Positions 44,292-53,727 of a DNA stretch of 64,000 nucleotides are shown one piece after another (position 1 is the first letter of the stretch; each line of letters begins with the position of its first letter). Position numbers and translations under genes: made by a program. Source of the stretch: Bacteroidales bacterium (GTDB lineage: Bacteria > Bacteroidota > Bacteroidia > Bacteroidales > VadinHA17); NCBI GenBank assembly GCA_016709865.1, contig JADJLX010000001.1, forward strand, positions 1 to 64,000. Reading direction: 5' to 3'. The notes under the pieces were generated by a model. That model saw only the letters and a list, made by a program, of their open reading frames with translations, searched no databases and had not been told where the DNA came from.

Positions 44292-46262
44292 ATGTTAAAA
44301 TTAGATTCATACAATTCAAAAGAGACCTTAAACAAGGAGTGGATCGTTACAAACGGTATAGGTGGATATTCTTCATCCACAATTTCCGGTGCAAACACCC
44401 GACGTTATCACGGCTTACTTGTAGCCACGCATAATCCGCCTGTACAGAGAGAAATACTTGTATCAAAAACTGATGAAAGTATTATCCTTCCCGGAGGCAA
44501 CAGAATCGATCTTGGCACAGGATTATATCCATGCACTGTTTTTCCAAAAGGATTCGAGAATATTGAAAGTTTTGAACGTACTCCTATCCCCAGAGTTGTG
44601 TTCTCAGTCCGCAAATTCTCAGTTTGCAAATCCATCTTCATGGTAAATGGATCAAATACAACTGTAATTGAATATGAGAACACAGGAAAAACTTCAGCTG
44701 AATTATCCATAACACCCTCATTTGTTCATCGCGATTACCATAACCTGTTTAAAGAAGATGCTGGTTATGATTATTATTATGAGTTGGAAAAAAACAAACT
44801 GAAAATTCATTCGCATTATGGTTCAATACCATTATTTGTAAGTTTTTCTAAAGGTAAATTCGCTGAAGAACGCAACTGGATCAGGAACAACGAATATATT
44901 CAGGATCTTAAGCGTGGGCAGGAGTCTCTTGAAGATGTTTACAGCATCGGGAATATTATCTTTACCCTAGAACCGGACGAAAAAGCATATCTGGTGTTTT
45001 CCACCGAACAGGAAATGTCTGTAGCTGATCCTGTAAAACTTAAAGAAAATGAGATTCAGAGAATTTCTTCACTTATCCCCGGTGACACAGAAGATAGTTT
45101 TCTTGCTGACCTTTGCGTTACAGCAGATCAGTTTCTTGTAAAACGCAAATCAACAGAAAGATACACTGTCATTGCAGGTTATCATTGGTTCACCGACTGG
45201 GGAAGGGACACTATGATAGCCTTACAGGGACTGGGTATTGAAACCGGGAAAAAAGATATAAGCAGATCAGTTCTCGAAACCTTTTTCAGCACAATAAGCA
45301 TGGGAATGCTTCCAAACAGGTTTTCGGATAATCAATATGATTATCCGGAGTATAACACTATTGATGCCACTCTATGGCTGTTTGATACAGTATATAGATA
45401 TTACAAAAAATTCGGTGATAAAGAATTTATAAGGGAAAATCTCCATCATCTTGAGGGGATAATACTATCTCATATTAATGGCACCAGATATAACATACAT
45501 TTGACTGAGGAGGGATTTATTTACGGAGGAGAAGGCCTTTCTCAACTTACCTGGATGGACGCCCGTATCGGCGATTATGTTGTAACTCCCCGTCATGGCT
45601 GTCCGGTTGAAATTCAGGCATTATGGTTTAATGCCCTGAATATTTATCTTTACTTCAGCTCGCAACTAAAAATCGGTTCCTCTCTTTTTAATGAGAAGGT
45701 GAAGGAGCTGTCAAAAAAGATCAAAACCAACTTCCCTGTTTATTTCTTTAATGAGTATGGCTATCTTCACGATGTAATTATACCTGGGATAAGTGCTGAT
45801 CCCTGCATCCGTCCGAACCAGATTTATGCGCTCAGTCTACCTTTCCCACTTATAGACAAGAAAAAAGGAAAAAGTATTCTTGCAACAATCGAGAAGAGTC
45901 TATACACTCCGTTCGGGTTACGTACACTTTCTTCAGAACATATTGATTTCAGGCCTGTGTACGAAGGCAATCAGTGGAAACGCGACACAGCCTATCACCA
46001 GGGTACAGTATGGCCCTTCCTGTTGTCAGATTATTTCGAGGCCTGTATATATGTTCATGGCAATACGCCGGAAGTCTCAAAGAAAATTAAGGAGTCTGTT
46101 GATGTCTTGCGATCTCATTTCTATGAATCGGGGTGCATAAATGGTGTTTCAGAAATATTTGACGGTATAAAACCAGTTGAAGGTAAGGGTGCGGCTAACC
46201 AGGCATGGTCGGTAAGTGCATTGATAAGGATCTTATCATTACAAAAAAACAGAAATAAATGA
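44292..46262 (+). CDS. Amylo-alpha-1,6-glucosidase (glycogen debranching type)
   Basis: 656 residues. The N-terminal domain starts with KEWIVTNGIGGYSSSTISGA and NTRRYHGLLVATH. The catalytic GH133-like domain has YHWFTDWGRDTMIALQGLG at about 297-315, DATLWLFDTVYRY and YHQGTVWPFLLSDYFEA near 572. These match archaeal and bacterial amylo-1,6-glucosidases that remove branch glucose from glycogen. No signal peptide is seen. The stop codon overlaps the aquaporin start (ATGA). With the preceding GH63-like gene it suggests rapid use of storage glucan during stress, which is inference. Confidence 0.87.
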   Translation: MLKLDSYNSKETLNKEWIVTNGIGGYSSSTISGANTRRYHGLLVATHNPPVQREILVSKTDESIILPGGNRIDLGTGLYPCTVFPKGFENIESFERTPIPRVVFSVRKFSVCKSIFMVNGSNTTVIEYENTGKTSAELSITPSFVHRDYHNLFKEDAGYDYYYELEKNKLKIHSHYGSIPLFVSFSKGKFAEERNWIRNNEYIQDLKRGQESLEDVYSIGNIIFTLEPDEKAYLVFSTEQEMSVADPVKLKENEIQRISSLIPGDTEDSFLADLCVTADQFLVKRKSTERYTVIAGYHWFTDWGRDTMIALQGLGIETGKKDISRSVLETFFSTISMGMLPNRFSDNQYDYPEYNTIDATLWLFDTVYRYYKKFGDKEFIRENLHHLEGIILSHINGTRYNIHLTEEGFIYGGEGLSQLTWMDARIGDYVVTPRHGCPVEIQALWFNALNIYLYFSSQLKIGSSLFNEKVKELSKKIKTNFPVYFFNEYGYLHDVIIPGISADPCIRPNQIYALSLPFPLIDKKKGKSILATIEKSLYTPFGLRTLSSEHIDFRPVYEGNQWKRDTAYHQGTVWPFLLSDYFEACIYVHGNTPEVSKKIKESVDVLRSHFYESGCINGVSEIFDGIKPVEGKGAANQAWSVSALIRILSLQKNRNK

Positions 46263-47113
46263 TTCAATCTCAACTAATACCGGCATTTCGCAAAAACTGG
46301 AGTACTTACCTTATCGAGGCCTGGGCGTTAGGAATGTTTATGGTATCAGCCTGCTTCTTTGTAATTATTATTGAACACCCCGACATGCCTGTAAGGAACA
46401 TGATTCAAGATGCTTTTGTCAGAAGAATGATGACAGGGCTTGCAATGGGAATTACTGCTATATTACTAATCTATTCGAAATGGGGGATACGATCAGGCGC
46501 TCACATGAATCCTGCAGTAACAATTACTTTTCTTATTCTCAACAGGATACGCAGGGAAGATGCTTTCTGGTATATAGCGTTTCAATTTGCAGGTGGTTTT
46601 TTTGGGATTGCAATATTTAAACTTTTTCTATTCAACTATATTTCATTTCCTACAGTAAATTATGTTGTTACAATCCCCGGCCAACAGGGGGAACTGGTTG
46701 CACTTGGAATAGAGTTTCTTCTTTCAGCTATACTTATTACTGTTGTTCTTATAAGCAGCAACTATACGAAAATAGCACCATACACGGGCTTCATTGTTGG
46801 AATACTGCTTTTACTTTATATAACTTTTACAGCACCAATGTCGGGCATGAGCATAAATCCTGCACGCACATTTGCTTCCGCTGTCAACTCCGGTGAATGG
46901 TACGGCTGGTGGCTCTATTTTCTCGGGCCGGTTTCCGGGATGCTAAGCGGTGGCTATTTTTACCGTTCATGGTATCGCAGAAAAAATCAGGGAGATTGCA
47001 CAACAATGAGCATGCATCTTTCAGGATATAAGAACAATTGTCAGACCTATGATGTATTTGGTCCGAAAAAACTTCTTCTTAATAATTCAGGCAGGGAGAA
47101 ACAGAAATCATGA
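46259..47113 (+). CDS. MIP-family aquaporin/glycerol channel
   Basis: 284 residues with six membrane helices. Both NPA loops are seen: [15 protein letters not shown] (about 82-96) and [14 protein letters not shown] (about 196-209). The C-terminal ~50 residues are hydrophilic, with several Cys and His ([15 protein letters not shown]), unlike ordinary aquaporins. The channel would carry water, glycerol or perhaps hydrogen peroxide. It overlaps both neighbours by 4 nt, so it is translated with the debranching enzyme and the DUF255 gene. Confidence 0.85.
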   Translation: MIQSQLIPAFRKNWSTYLIEAWALGMFMVSACFFVIIIEHPDMPVRNMIQDAFVRRMMTGLAMGITAILLIYSKWGIRSGAHMNPAVTITFLILNRIRREDAFWYIAFQFAGGFFGIAIFKLFLFNYISFPTVNYVVTIPGQQGELVALGIEFLLSAILITVVLISSNYTKIAPYTGFIVGILLLLYITFTAPMSGMSINPARTFASAVNSGEWYGWWLYFLGPVSGMLSGGYFYRSWYRRKNQGDCTTMSMHLSGYKNNCQTYDVFGPKKLLLNNSGREKQKS

Positions 47114-49221
47114 CAAAAAAAACGTTTTTACTAATTGCAACTTTAATCACTCTGAGTTCTGCTTGCGGACAAACCCGGACAGATAATTCAGGTAAACAGA
47201 AAGATATGCACAAATACACAAATGAGCTCATCAACGAAAGCAGCCCTTATTTACTGCAACATGCTCATAATCCGGTTAACTGGTATCCCTGGGGCGAAAA
47301 AGCACTGAATAAGGCAAAGGATGAAAATAAATTGCTCCTAATCAGCATAGGATACTCTGCCTGTCACTGGTGCCATGTTATGGAACATGAATCCTATGAA
47401 GACACTACTGTAGCAAGAATAATGAATGAGCATTACGTATGCATCAAAGTGGACAGGGAGGAAAGACCGGATATTGATCAGATATATATGGATGCCGCAT
47501 ATCTGACAACCGGCAGTGGTGGATGGCCTCTTAATGTTCTGGCTTTGCCGGATGGAAGACCCTTTTTCGCCGGCACATATTTCACTAAGAATAACCTTAT
47601 AAAAATTCTTGATTATTTCATTGATATTCAGAAAAAAGATCCGTCCTCCCTGATTGAACAGGCTGAAAAAATTACAAATGGGATTAAGCTATCTGAGAAC
47701 ATTGAACTAAAGAATGATAAAGTCATTCTGACAAAAAATGATCTTGACAACATTTTTAACAAGTTTAAAGTAAATATTGATTTCAGTAAAGGTGGTATAA
47801 ATGGGGCGCCTAAGTTTCCAATGCCTTCTGTTTGGGAATATCTTCTGCATTACTATTCCCTGAATAATAATCCTGATGCTTTAAAGGCAGTTACATCAAC
47901 TTTGGATAATGCGGCTGCAGGAGGTATCTACGACCAGATTGGTGGTGGTTTTTCACGTTATTCGACAGATGAGAAATGGCATGTACCGCATTTTGAAAAG
48001 ATGTTATATGATAATGCACAACTCGTCAGTCTCTTTTCGCATGCATGGCAGGTGACCAAAAATCCGGCTTATAAAAGGATAGTTAATGAAACCCTTGAAT
48101 TTGTTGAGAATGAACTGACTTCTCCGGAAGGAGGATTTTATTCATCACTTGATGCCGATAGCGAAGGAGAGGAAGGGAAATTCTATACATGGACTAAAGA
48201 AGAAGTTGAATCTGTTCTTGGAAAAGATGCACCACTATTCATTGATTATTTTAACATTACAAACACAGGAAACTGGGCAAAAGATAAAAATATTCCATTC
48301 AGAAAATCTACCAGTGATGACCTCTTAAAAAAATATGAAATCAGTCAGCATGATCTTCAAATTAAGATAGACAATAGCAGGGAAATTTTATTGAAAGTCC
48401 GCAACAAAAGGGTTAAACCCGGACTTGATGATAAAATTCTTACATCATGGAATGCACTTATGCTGAAAGGATATATTGACGCGTACAGAGCATTTGGAGA
48501 AGAAAAGTATCTGAAAGCAGCTCTTATAAATGCTGATTTCCTGACCAATAAAGCAATAGGTAATAATAGAGAGATCACCCGTAATTACAAAAACGGGAAA
48601 ACTACAGTACCGGGTTTACTCGATGATTATTCTTTTACGATTTCTGCATTTATTGATCTGTACCAGGCGACCTTCGATGAAAAATGGCTGTACCAGGCAA
48701 ATGAACTAACAGATTATACGATACGGCATTTCTTCGATACTTCATCAGGCATGTTTTACTATACCCCTGATAATCATTCAGAGCTGATAGCTAGAAAAAT
48801 GGAGATATCGGATAATGTAATTCCCTCATCGAATTCGGAAATGGCTAACAATCTATTTTTACTTGGGAATTATTTTAATAATGAAAAATTCATCCGAAAA
48901 GCACAACAAATGCTTCAAAATGTGCAAAATAATTTACTGCAGAATATCTTCTCCTATTCCAATTGGGGACTATTGGAAATACATTTTATAAAACCATTAT
49001 ATGAAGTTGCAATTGTTGGATCAGACTGGGATGCTATAAAAAAAACCTTTGACAAAAATTATCTTCCGGATGCCATATACCTCGGAGGAAAGAACGAAGG
49101 AACTTTGGAACTACTTGAAAATAAGCTGGTGCCGGATCAGACAACTATTTATGTCTGTGTGAATAAAGCATGTAAAATCCCTGTCACTGAAGCAGAGCTG
49201 GCTTTGAAGCAGATGAAATAA
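47110..49221 (+). CDS. Exported DUF255 (YyaL-type) thioredoxin-domain protein
   Basis: 703 residues, about the length of YyaL/spermatogenesis-associated protein 20. A lipoprotein-type signal ([10 protein letters not shown]) suggests it is anchored in a membrane, which is unusual since most relatives are cytoplasmic. The thioredoxin-like domain has [16 protein letters not shown] and [18 protein letters not shown] at about 79-96. The rest is an (alpha/alpha) barrel with [20 protein letters not shown] and [16 protein letters not shown]. Function is not established. It overlaps the aquaporin gene and precedes a peroxiredoxin by 5 nt. Confidence 0.87.
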   Translation: MTKKTFLLIATLITLSSACGQTRTDNSGKQKDMHKYTNELINESSPYLLQHAHNPVNWYPWGEKALNKAKDENKLLLISIGYSACHWCHVMEHESYEDTTVARIMNEHYVCIKVDREERPDIDQIYMDAAYLTTGSGGWPLNVLALPDGRPFFAGTYFTKNNLIKILDYFIDIQKKDPSSLIEQAEKITNGIKLSENIELKNDKVILTKNDLDNIFNKFKVNIDFSKGGINGAPKFPMPSVWEYLLHYYSLNNNPDALKAVTSTLDNAAAGGIYDQIGGGFSRYSTDEKWHVPHFEKMLYDNAQLVSLFSHAWQVTKNPAYKRIVNETLEFVENELTSPEGGFYSSLDADSEGEEGKFYTWTKEEVESVLGKDAPLFIDYFNITNTGNWAKDKNIPFRKSTSDDLLKKYEISQHDLQIKIDNSREILLKVRNKRVKPGLDDKILTSWNALMLKGYIDAYRAFGEEKYLKAALINADFLTNKAIGNNREITRNYKNGKTTVPGLLDDYSFTISAFIDLYQATFDEKWLYQANELTDYTIRHFFDTSSGMFYYTPDNHSELIARKMEISDNVIPSSNSEMANNLFLLGNYFNNEKFIRKAQQMLQNVQNNLLQNIFSYSNWGLLEIHFIKPLYEVAIVGSDWDAIKKTFDKNYLPDAIYLGGKNEGTLELLENKLVPDQTTIYVCVNKACKIPVTEAELALKQMK

Positions 49222-49226
49222 GCAAT

Positions 49227-49820
49227 ATGAAATTATTAAATAAATTTATAATTATGACAAACGTAAATGCTCAAACAAAAAGAACAGCCAACGAGGTAAA
49301 AGGATTATCAGTTGGAACAAAGGCCCCGTCTTTTTCAGCAACTGATGCCGGCTTAAACTTCTTCACTCTGGAAGATGCTCTTAAAAAAGGGCCGTTGGTA
49401 ATGATCTTTTACCGCGGTTTCTGGTGTCCCTATTGCAACAAACACCTGGCACATTTACAGGAGAACCTGAAACAAATTACAGAAAAAGGTGCAAGTGTGA
49501 TAGCCATTTCACCTGAGAAACCTGAATATCTTGAAAAAATGGCCTCGAAATCTGGTGTTAAATTTACTCTTCTTTACGATGAAGGAAATAAGATATCGGA
49601 TGCATATGATGTAACTTTTACTCCTGGTTCAATGGACCTTTTTGTATATAATTACATACTAAACGGAAAATTAAAACGCACTCATTCTGATGATTCGCAG
49701 CGGTTACCAATTCCTGCCACATATATAATTAATAAAGATGGTATAATTGTATGGAGGCAATTCGACCCTGACTATAAAAAGCGTTCCACTGTTAAAGACA
49801 TAATATCTAACCTGCCATGA
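49227..49820 (+). CDS. Peroxiredoxin-like (AhpC/TSA) protein
   Basis: 197 residues. It could start at 49227 (MKLLNKFIIM) or 49254 (MTNVNAQTK); the first fits the 5-nt gap to the preceding gene. The first residues are weakly hydrophobic with VNAQ after them, perhaps a vestigial signal peptide. The redoxin domain has VGTKAPSFSATDAGLNFF, the active site FYRGFWCPYCNKHLAHLQ and SPEKPEYL, and ends with PATYIINKDGIIVWRQFD. It resembles the exported protein at 30933 and has the same WCPxCNKH site, so it reduces peroxides or acts as a thiol oxidoreductase. Confidence 0.85.
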   Translation: MKLLNKFIIMTNVNAQTKRTANEVKGLSVGTKAPSFSATDAGLNFFTLEDALKKGPLVMIFYRGFWCPYCNKHLAHLQENLKQITEKGASVIAISPEKPEYLEKMASKSGVKFTLLYDEGNKISDAYDVTFTPGSMDLFVYNYILNGKLKRTHSDDSQRLPIPATYIINKDGIIVWRQFDPDYKKRSTVKDIISNLP

Positions 49821-50008
49821 ATATCAAAATTTATTCTGTAATAACCTGCCCTATCTGCGGTTATAACAAAGAAGAAAAAATGCCGGAAGATGCCTGTCAG
49901 TTTTTCTATGAATGTGAGAATTGCAAAACAGTTATTAAACCAAAAGATGGAGACTGCTGTGTTTATTGCTCATACGGAACAGAAAAATGTCCTTCAAAAC
50001 AAAATTAG
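49817..50008 (+). CDS. GDCCVxC domain small zinc-ribbon-like protein
   Basis: 63 residues with many cysteines: TCPICGYNK, CENCKTVIKPKDGDCCVYC and a final CPSK. The GDCCVxC motif is present and defines a small bacterial family of unknown function, often encoded near metal or thiol stress genes. Two CxxC pairs could bind one zinc. It overlaps the peroxiredoxin gene by 4 nt (ATGA) and is the last gene of the long operon starting at 38172. Confidence 0.82.
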   Translation: MNIKIYSVITCPICGYNKEEKMPEDACQFFYECENCKTVIKPKDGDCCVYCSYGTEKCPSKQN

Positions 50009-50175
50009 TGTTACCTGCAAGCACATCAACGAAACACCGTGCAGTGTAAATGACAATCATTCACGCAAATATTGCAGAATTTATTTTGCCATTTGGTGAA
50101 TAATACCTATTTTTTATGCATTGAAACAAACTCCGTCCGGTAACATAGTCTATTTCTGATGCTAAATATCAAAAA

Positions 50176-51336
50176 ATGGGTAATGAAATTCGACATTTAA
50201 AAGAAAAAGTAAAAGAGCTTGAGTCGGAAATTTCATTTCTTAAGCAACAACAAGTTGATATTACTGAGGCAAAGGAATTGTATTTGAAAATCTTCGAAGA
50301 GTTCCCAGCTTTGATCTGGCGTTCACGTTTAGATAAATTGTGTGATTATTTTAATAAGACCTGGCTTGATTTTACAGGCAGAACAATGGATCAAGAATTT
50401 GGCAATGGATGGGCAGAAGGTGTTCATCCTGATGATTTCGATTTTTGTTTACAAACTTACGTCACTGCATTTGATAAAAGAGAATCCTTTTTAATGGATT
50501 ATCGCATGAAAAATAAATTTGGGGAATATCGCTGGTTAAGAGATTTTGGTCGGCCTTTTTACGATTTGGACAACACCTTTCTGGGATACATTGGTTCATG
50601 CTACGATATAACAGAAAATAAAAAAAACGAACTTAAACTCGTAGAATTAAATGCAACAAAAGACAAATTCTTCTCCATCATTGCACACGACCTGAAAAGT
50701 CCCTTTAATTCTATAATTGGGTTCAGTGAACATCTTGTCGAAGTTGTCAGAGAAAAGGACTACGAAAAAATCGAAGAATTTTCTGAAATCATACTCCAAT
50801 CATCAAACAGGGCAATGGACCTGCTTTTGAACCTGATGGAATGGTCTCAATCACAGACCGGCAGGCTGAAATTCAATCCTGAAAATCTCGAAATGTGTAC
50901 ACTTATTAAGGACGTGACACTCTTATTAAATGGTGTGGCTGACCAAAAGTCAATTTCAATTACAAATTCAATACCTCACAAAGTATATGTAGTAGCTGAT
51001 AAGCCCATGATTAGCACCGTGTTAAGAAACCTGGTGTCAAATTCTATTAAATTTACCGATCCAGGTGGGAATATTATTATCTCAATACTTGAGAATTACA
51101 AAGATTTAACTGTTTCGATAAGAGATAACGGAGTTGGAATACCTGAAGAGAGAATTGACAAATTATTCCGTCTAGATGAAAATTATTCAACTCCGGGCAC
51201 GCTGAAAGAAAAAGGAACAGGATTGGGGCTGATCCTGTGTAAGGAATTTATTGCAAAACACAATGGGGAAATATGGGTGGAGAGTAAGCCAGGTATTGGA
51301 TCCATTTTTTACTTTTCAATCCCATTAAGTATATAA
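50176..51336 (+). CDS. PAS-domain sensor histidine kinase
   Basis: 386 residues. A short coiled coil (about 3-35) leads to a PAS domain (about 40-150) with LIWRSRLDKLCDYFNKTWL, HPDDFDFC and GYIGSCYDITENK. The HisKA domain has FFSIIAHDLKSPFNSIIGFS (His about residue 174) and the ATPase domain has NLVSNSIKFTDPGGN, DNGVGIPEERI and GTGLGLILCKEF. No membrane segment is seen, so it senses a cytoplasmic signal. No response regulator gene is next to it, so its partner is elsewhere. The 167 nt in front show no clear promoter. Confidence 0.9.
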   Translation: MGNEIRHLKEKVKELESEISFLKQQQVDITEAKELYLKIFEEFPALIWRSRLDKLCDYFNKTWLDFTGRTMDQEFGNGWAEGVHPDDFDFCLQTYVTAFDKRESFLMDYRMKNKFGEYRWLRDFGRPFYDLDNTFLGYIGSCYDITENKKNELKLVELNATKDKFFSIIAHDLKSPFNSIIGFSEHLVEVVREKDYEKIEEFSEIILQSSNRAMDLLLNLMEWSQSQTGRLKFNPENLEMCTLIKDVTLLLNGVADQKSISITNSIPHKVYVVADKPMISTVLRNLVSNSIKFTDPGGNIIISILENYKDLTVSIRDNGVGIPEERIDKLFRLDENYSTPGTLKEKGTGLGLILCKEFIAKHNGEIWVESKPGIGSIFYFSIPLSI

Positions 51337-51527
51337 ATTAATCGCATAAGAATTAATTCTAAATTGCTGCCATTAACTTCAAATCTAACAATCAATCACA
51401 AGTTTGGTTTGTGGACTTCATAAGAGGTAAATGATTTGTCAAAACAAATTAAGTATTACTTTTTTGTCAGGTTCCTAAAAAAATACGACTATCATACTAC
51501 TATGAGAACAAATTAATACTAATTACA
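51337..51527 (+). promoter_or_regulatory. Leader of the cysteine dioxygenase operon with ECF promoter 6
   Basis: No gene. TGTCAGG at 51465-51471 and CGACTAT at 51486-51492, 14 nt apart, are a full match to the shared motif and lie about 36-60 nt before the cysteine dioxygenase start. The rest is AT-rich and holds nothing else I can name. Confidence 0.75.
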
Positions 51528-52250
51528 ATGATCAGTAAATTACCAGATTGTATAGTCAATTTAATCAGGGAACTTAACAGTGTCACAGATGTAACTAACG
51601 AAATTGTATCTGAAGTTATGGTAAGAGCAGGACTTTCTGAAGATGCCCTATTCCCCTATAACCTTTTCAATCATACAGGTACCGAAAGTTATGGCCGCAG
51701 ATTACTATATGAAAGTGATAAATTCAGGATCCTTCTTATGACGTGGAACCCTGGTGATTTTACAGCTATACATAACCATGGTGTAACCGAATGGGGTGGT
51801 GTATATTTCTTTGGAAATGCTACCCATAGATTATATGAAACAGAGTATGGCAATTTGAAATTATCACGAAAAGATATTTTTGAAAAAGGTCAGACTGCTG
51901 CAGTTTGTGGTGACCTGACTCACTTGATGGGCAATTCTGGCAAAACCGGGTTTATGACTCTTCATATCTATGGGTCAAATAAAAATCTGAACGATAGTTT
52001 AAATAAAGAGAAAGTTTTTCTTCCGGAACATAAATTACTTGCAACTACAAGCGGGCCTGCATTTCTGAATGTTGCAGAAGAGATTAAAACCAGTGAAGAA
52101 TTTTTTAATAACTATACCGAAGAAACCCTCCTGGACTATTTTGATCTGATCAAACCATTTTATATGAGAAATAAAAGGGATGATCTGTTACTAACAATCA
52201 GCAGTTTTGAAAAAGACATAGATACATATTACAACAATGAGAATCAGTAA
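51528..52250 (+). CDS. Cysteine dioxygenase-like cupin protein
   Basis: 240 residues. The cupin core has LMTWNPGDFTAIHNHGVTEW (metal-binding His-x-His at about residues 80-82) and the second His in VCGDLTHLMGNSG and TLHIYG. The fold and motif order are those of type I cysteine dioxygenases and relatives; bacterial forms convert cysteine to cysteine sulfinate using oxygen. The length is somewhat above the usual ~200 residues because of a C-terminal helical part. A cysteine-sulfinate decarboxylase-like gene follows 58 nt later. Thiol dioxygenases with other substrates cannot be excluded. Confidence 0.78.
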   Translation: MISKLPDCIVNLIRELNSVTDVTNEIVSEVMVRAGLSEDALFPYNLFNHTGTESYGRRLLYESDKFRILLMTWNPGDFTAIHNHGVTEWGGVYFFGNATHRLYETEYGNLKLSRKDIFEKGQTAAVCGDLTHLMGNSGKTGFMTLHIYGSNKNLNDSLNKEKVFLPEHKLLATTSGPAFLNVAEEIKTSEEFFNNYTEETLLDYFDLIKPFYMRNKRDDLLLTISSFEKDIDTYYNNENQ

Positions 52251-52308
52251 TAAGACCATATTGATTTTCAATAACATTATTAAAATATTTCAATAATTAT
52301 TACGACCA

Positions 52309-53727
52309 ATGAATAACAAAGATCTATTACGGTACTCCTTTGAAAGAGTTGAAAAATACATCAATTCAAACGATGATAATATTTCTCCCGTTGTGAAGTT
52401 CAAATCTCCGGTAGAGTTATCAGAGATTTTTAATTTCCCGGTTGATGAAGAGGGCGTATCACAAACCGAATTCACAGATCAGATTGAGAAGTATCTTGAA
52501 TATTCGGTACGCACCGGTAACAAACAGTTTCTGAATCAGTTATATTCAGGCTTCAATTTCCCGGCCTTCCTTGGAGAGGTATTTACCGTTTTAGCCAACA
52601 CTTCAATGTACACCTATGAAGTCGCTCCTGTGGCAACAATGATCGAGAAGGAGATGATAAAACTGATGAACTGCTATACCGGGTATGTTTCAGGCGACGG
52701 GATATTTGTGACAGGGGGCAGCAATGCCAATCTTGTTGCGATGCTTTCAGCCAGGAACAGGGTGTTCCCCGATGGGCGGTTTGAAGGCTATGACAGAAAC
52801 CTTAAACTAACGGCTTTTGTTAATGAGCATGCTCATTATTCATTTGAAACAGCTGCAAATGTACTTGGTATTGGATCAAAAAATGTTATAAAAGTAAAAG
52901 CCGACTCTAATGGAAAACTTATCCCGGCAGAACTTGATAAAGCATTGCAGGAGTCAGTGTCAAAAGGTGAGCATCCGTTTTTTGTGGCAGCAACCTGTGC
53001 AACAACCCTGGCCGGTGCATACGACCCAATTGATGAGATGGCAGGGATCTGTGATAAATACAAGGTATGGCTCCATGCAGACGGTTCTTTTGGAGGCTCT
53101 CTGATCCTAAGCGAAAAGTATCGTCATCTGATGAAGGGGATAGAGAAAACCGATTCATTTGCATGGAATCCCCATAAACTGATGAATATCCCACTGGTAT
53201 GTTCAGCCTTACTGGTAAATAAAAAAGAGACCCTCTACAAGAATATTACAGATATAAATACTGATTATATTTTTCATGATATTGATGAAGCGGAAGATCT
53301 GGGTAAAAAATCAATCCAGTGCGGACGCCGTGTGGATGCAGTTAAACTATGGTTTGCCTGGAAGTACTATGGGAAAAAAGGATATCGTGAACGCATCGAT
53401 AATTCAGTAGAGATAGCAAAATATGCTGAAGAGACAGTAAAAAATCATCCTGATCTACAGTTGCTTATACCCCGTCAGTCTTTTACAGTATGTTTCAGGT
53501 ATATCCCCGCTGAAGGAACAGATCTAAATGCATTCAACCTGGCCCTTCGTGAAAATCTTCGTAAAAGCGGGAAGAGCATAGTAAACTACGGATACATAGG
53601 CAAGCGACTTGCGATCAGGCTTGTAATTGCAAACTCAGAGACAAGAAAAAGCGATATTGATCTCTTCTTCAGTAATCTCTGCGAAACTGCAACTGAAATA
53701 AATAAAAAGATATTGCATGAAGCGTAA
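52309..53727 (+). CDS. Group II PLP decarboxylase, cysteine-sulfinate/glutamate type
   Basis: 472 residues. The PLP lysine lies in FAWNPHKLMNIPLVCSALLV (Lys about 289), after WLHADGSFGGSLILS. The pattern SIQCGRRVDAVKLWFAWKYY is close to animal cysteine-sulfinate and glutamate decarboxylases. With the upstream cysteine dioxygenase this would convert cysteine to cysteine sulfinate and then to hypotaurine, an antioxidant and osmoprotectant. Glutamate or aspartate as substrate is possible, because the specificity-deciding residues cannot be judged here. The end overlaps the following gene by 11 nt. Confidence 0.84.
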   Translation: MNNKDLLRYSFERVEKYINSNDDNISPVVKFKSPVELSEIFNFPVDEEGVSQTEFTDQIEKYLEYSVRTGNKQFLNQLYSGFNFPAFLGEVFTVLANTSMYTYEVAPVATMIEKEMIKLMNCYTGYVSGDGIFVTGGSNANLVAMLSARNRVFPDGRFEGYDRNLKLTAFVNEHAHYSFETAANVLGIGSKNVIKVKADSNGKLIPAELDKALQESVSKGEHPFFVAATCATTLAGAYDPIDEMAGICDKYKVWLHADGSFGGSLILSEKYRHLMKGIEKTDSFAWNPHKLMNIPLVCSALLVNKKETLYKNITDINTDYIFHDIDEAEDLGKKSIQCGRRVDAVKLWFAWKYYGKKGYRERIDNSVEIAKYAEETVKNHPDLQLLIPRQSFTVCFRYIPAEGTDLNAFNLALRENLRKSGKSIVNYGYIGKRLAIRLVIANSETRKSDIDLFFSNLCETATEINKKILHEA

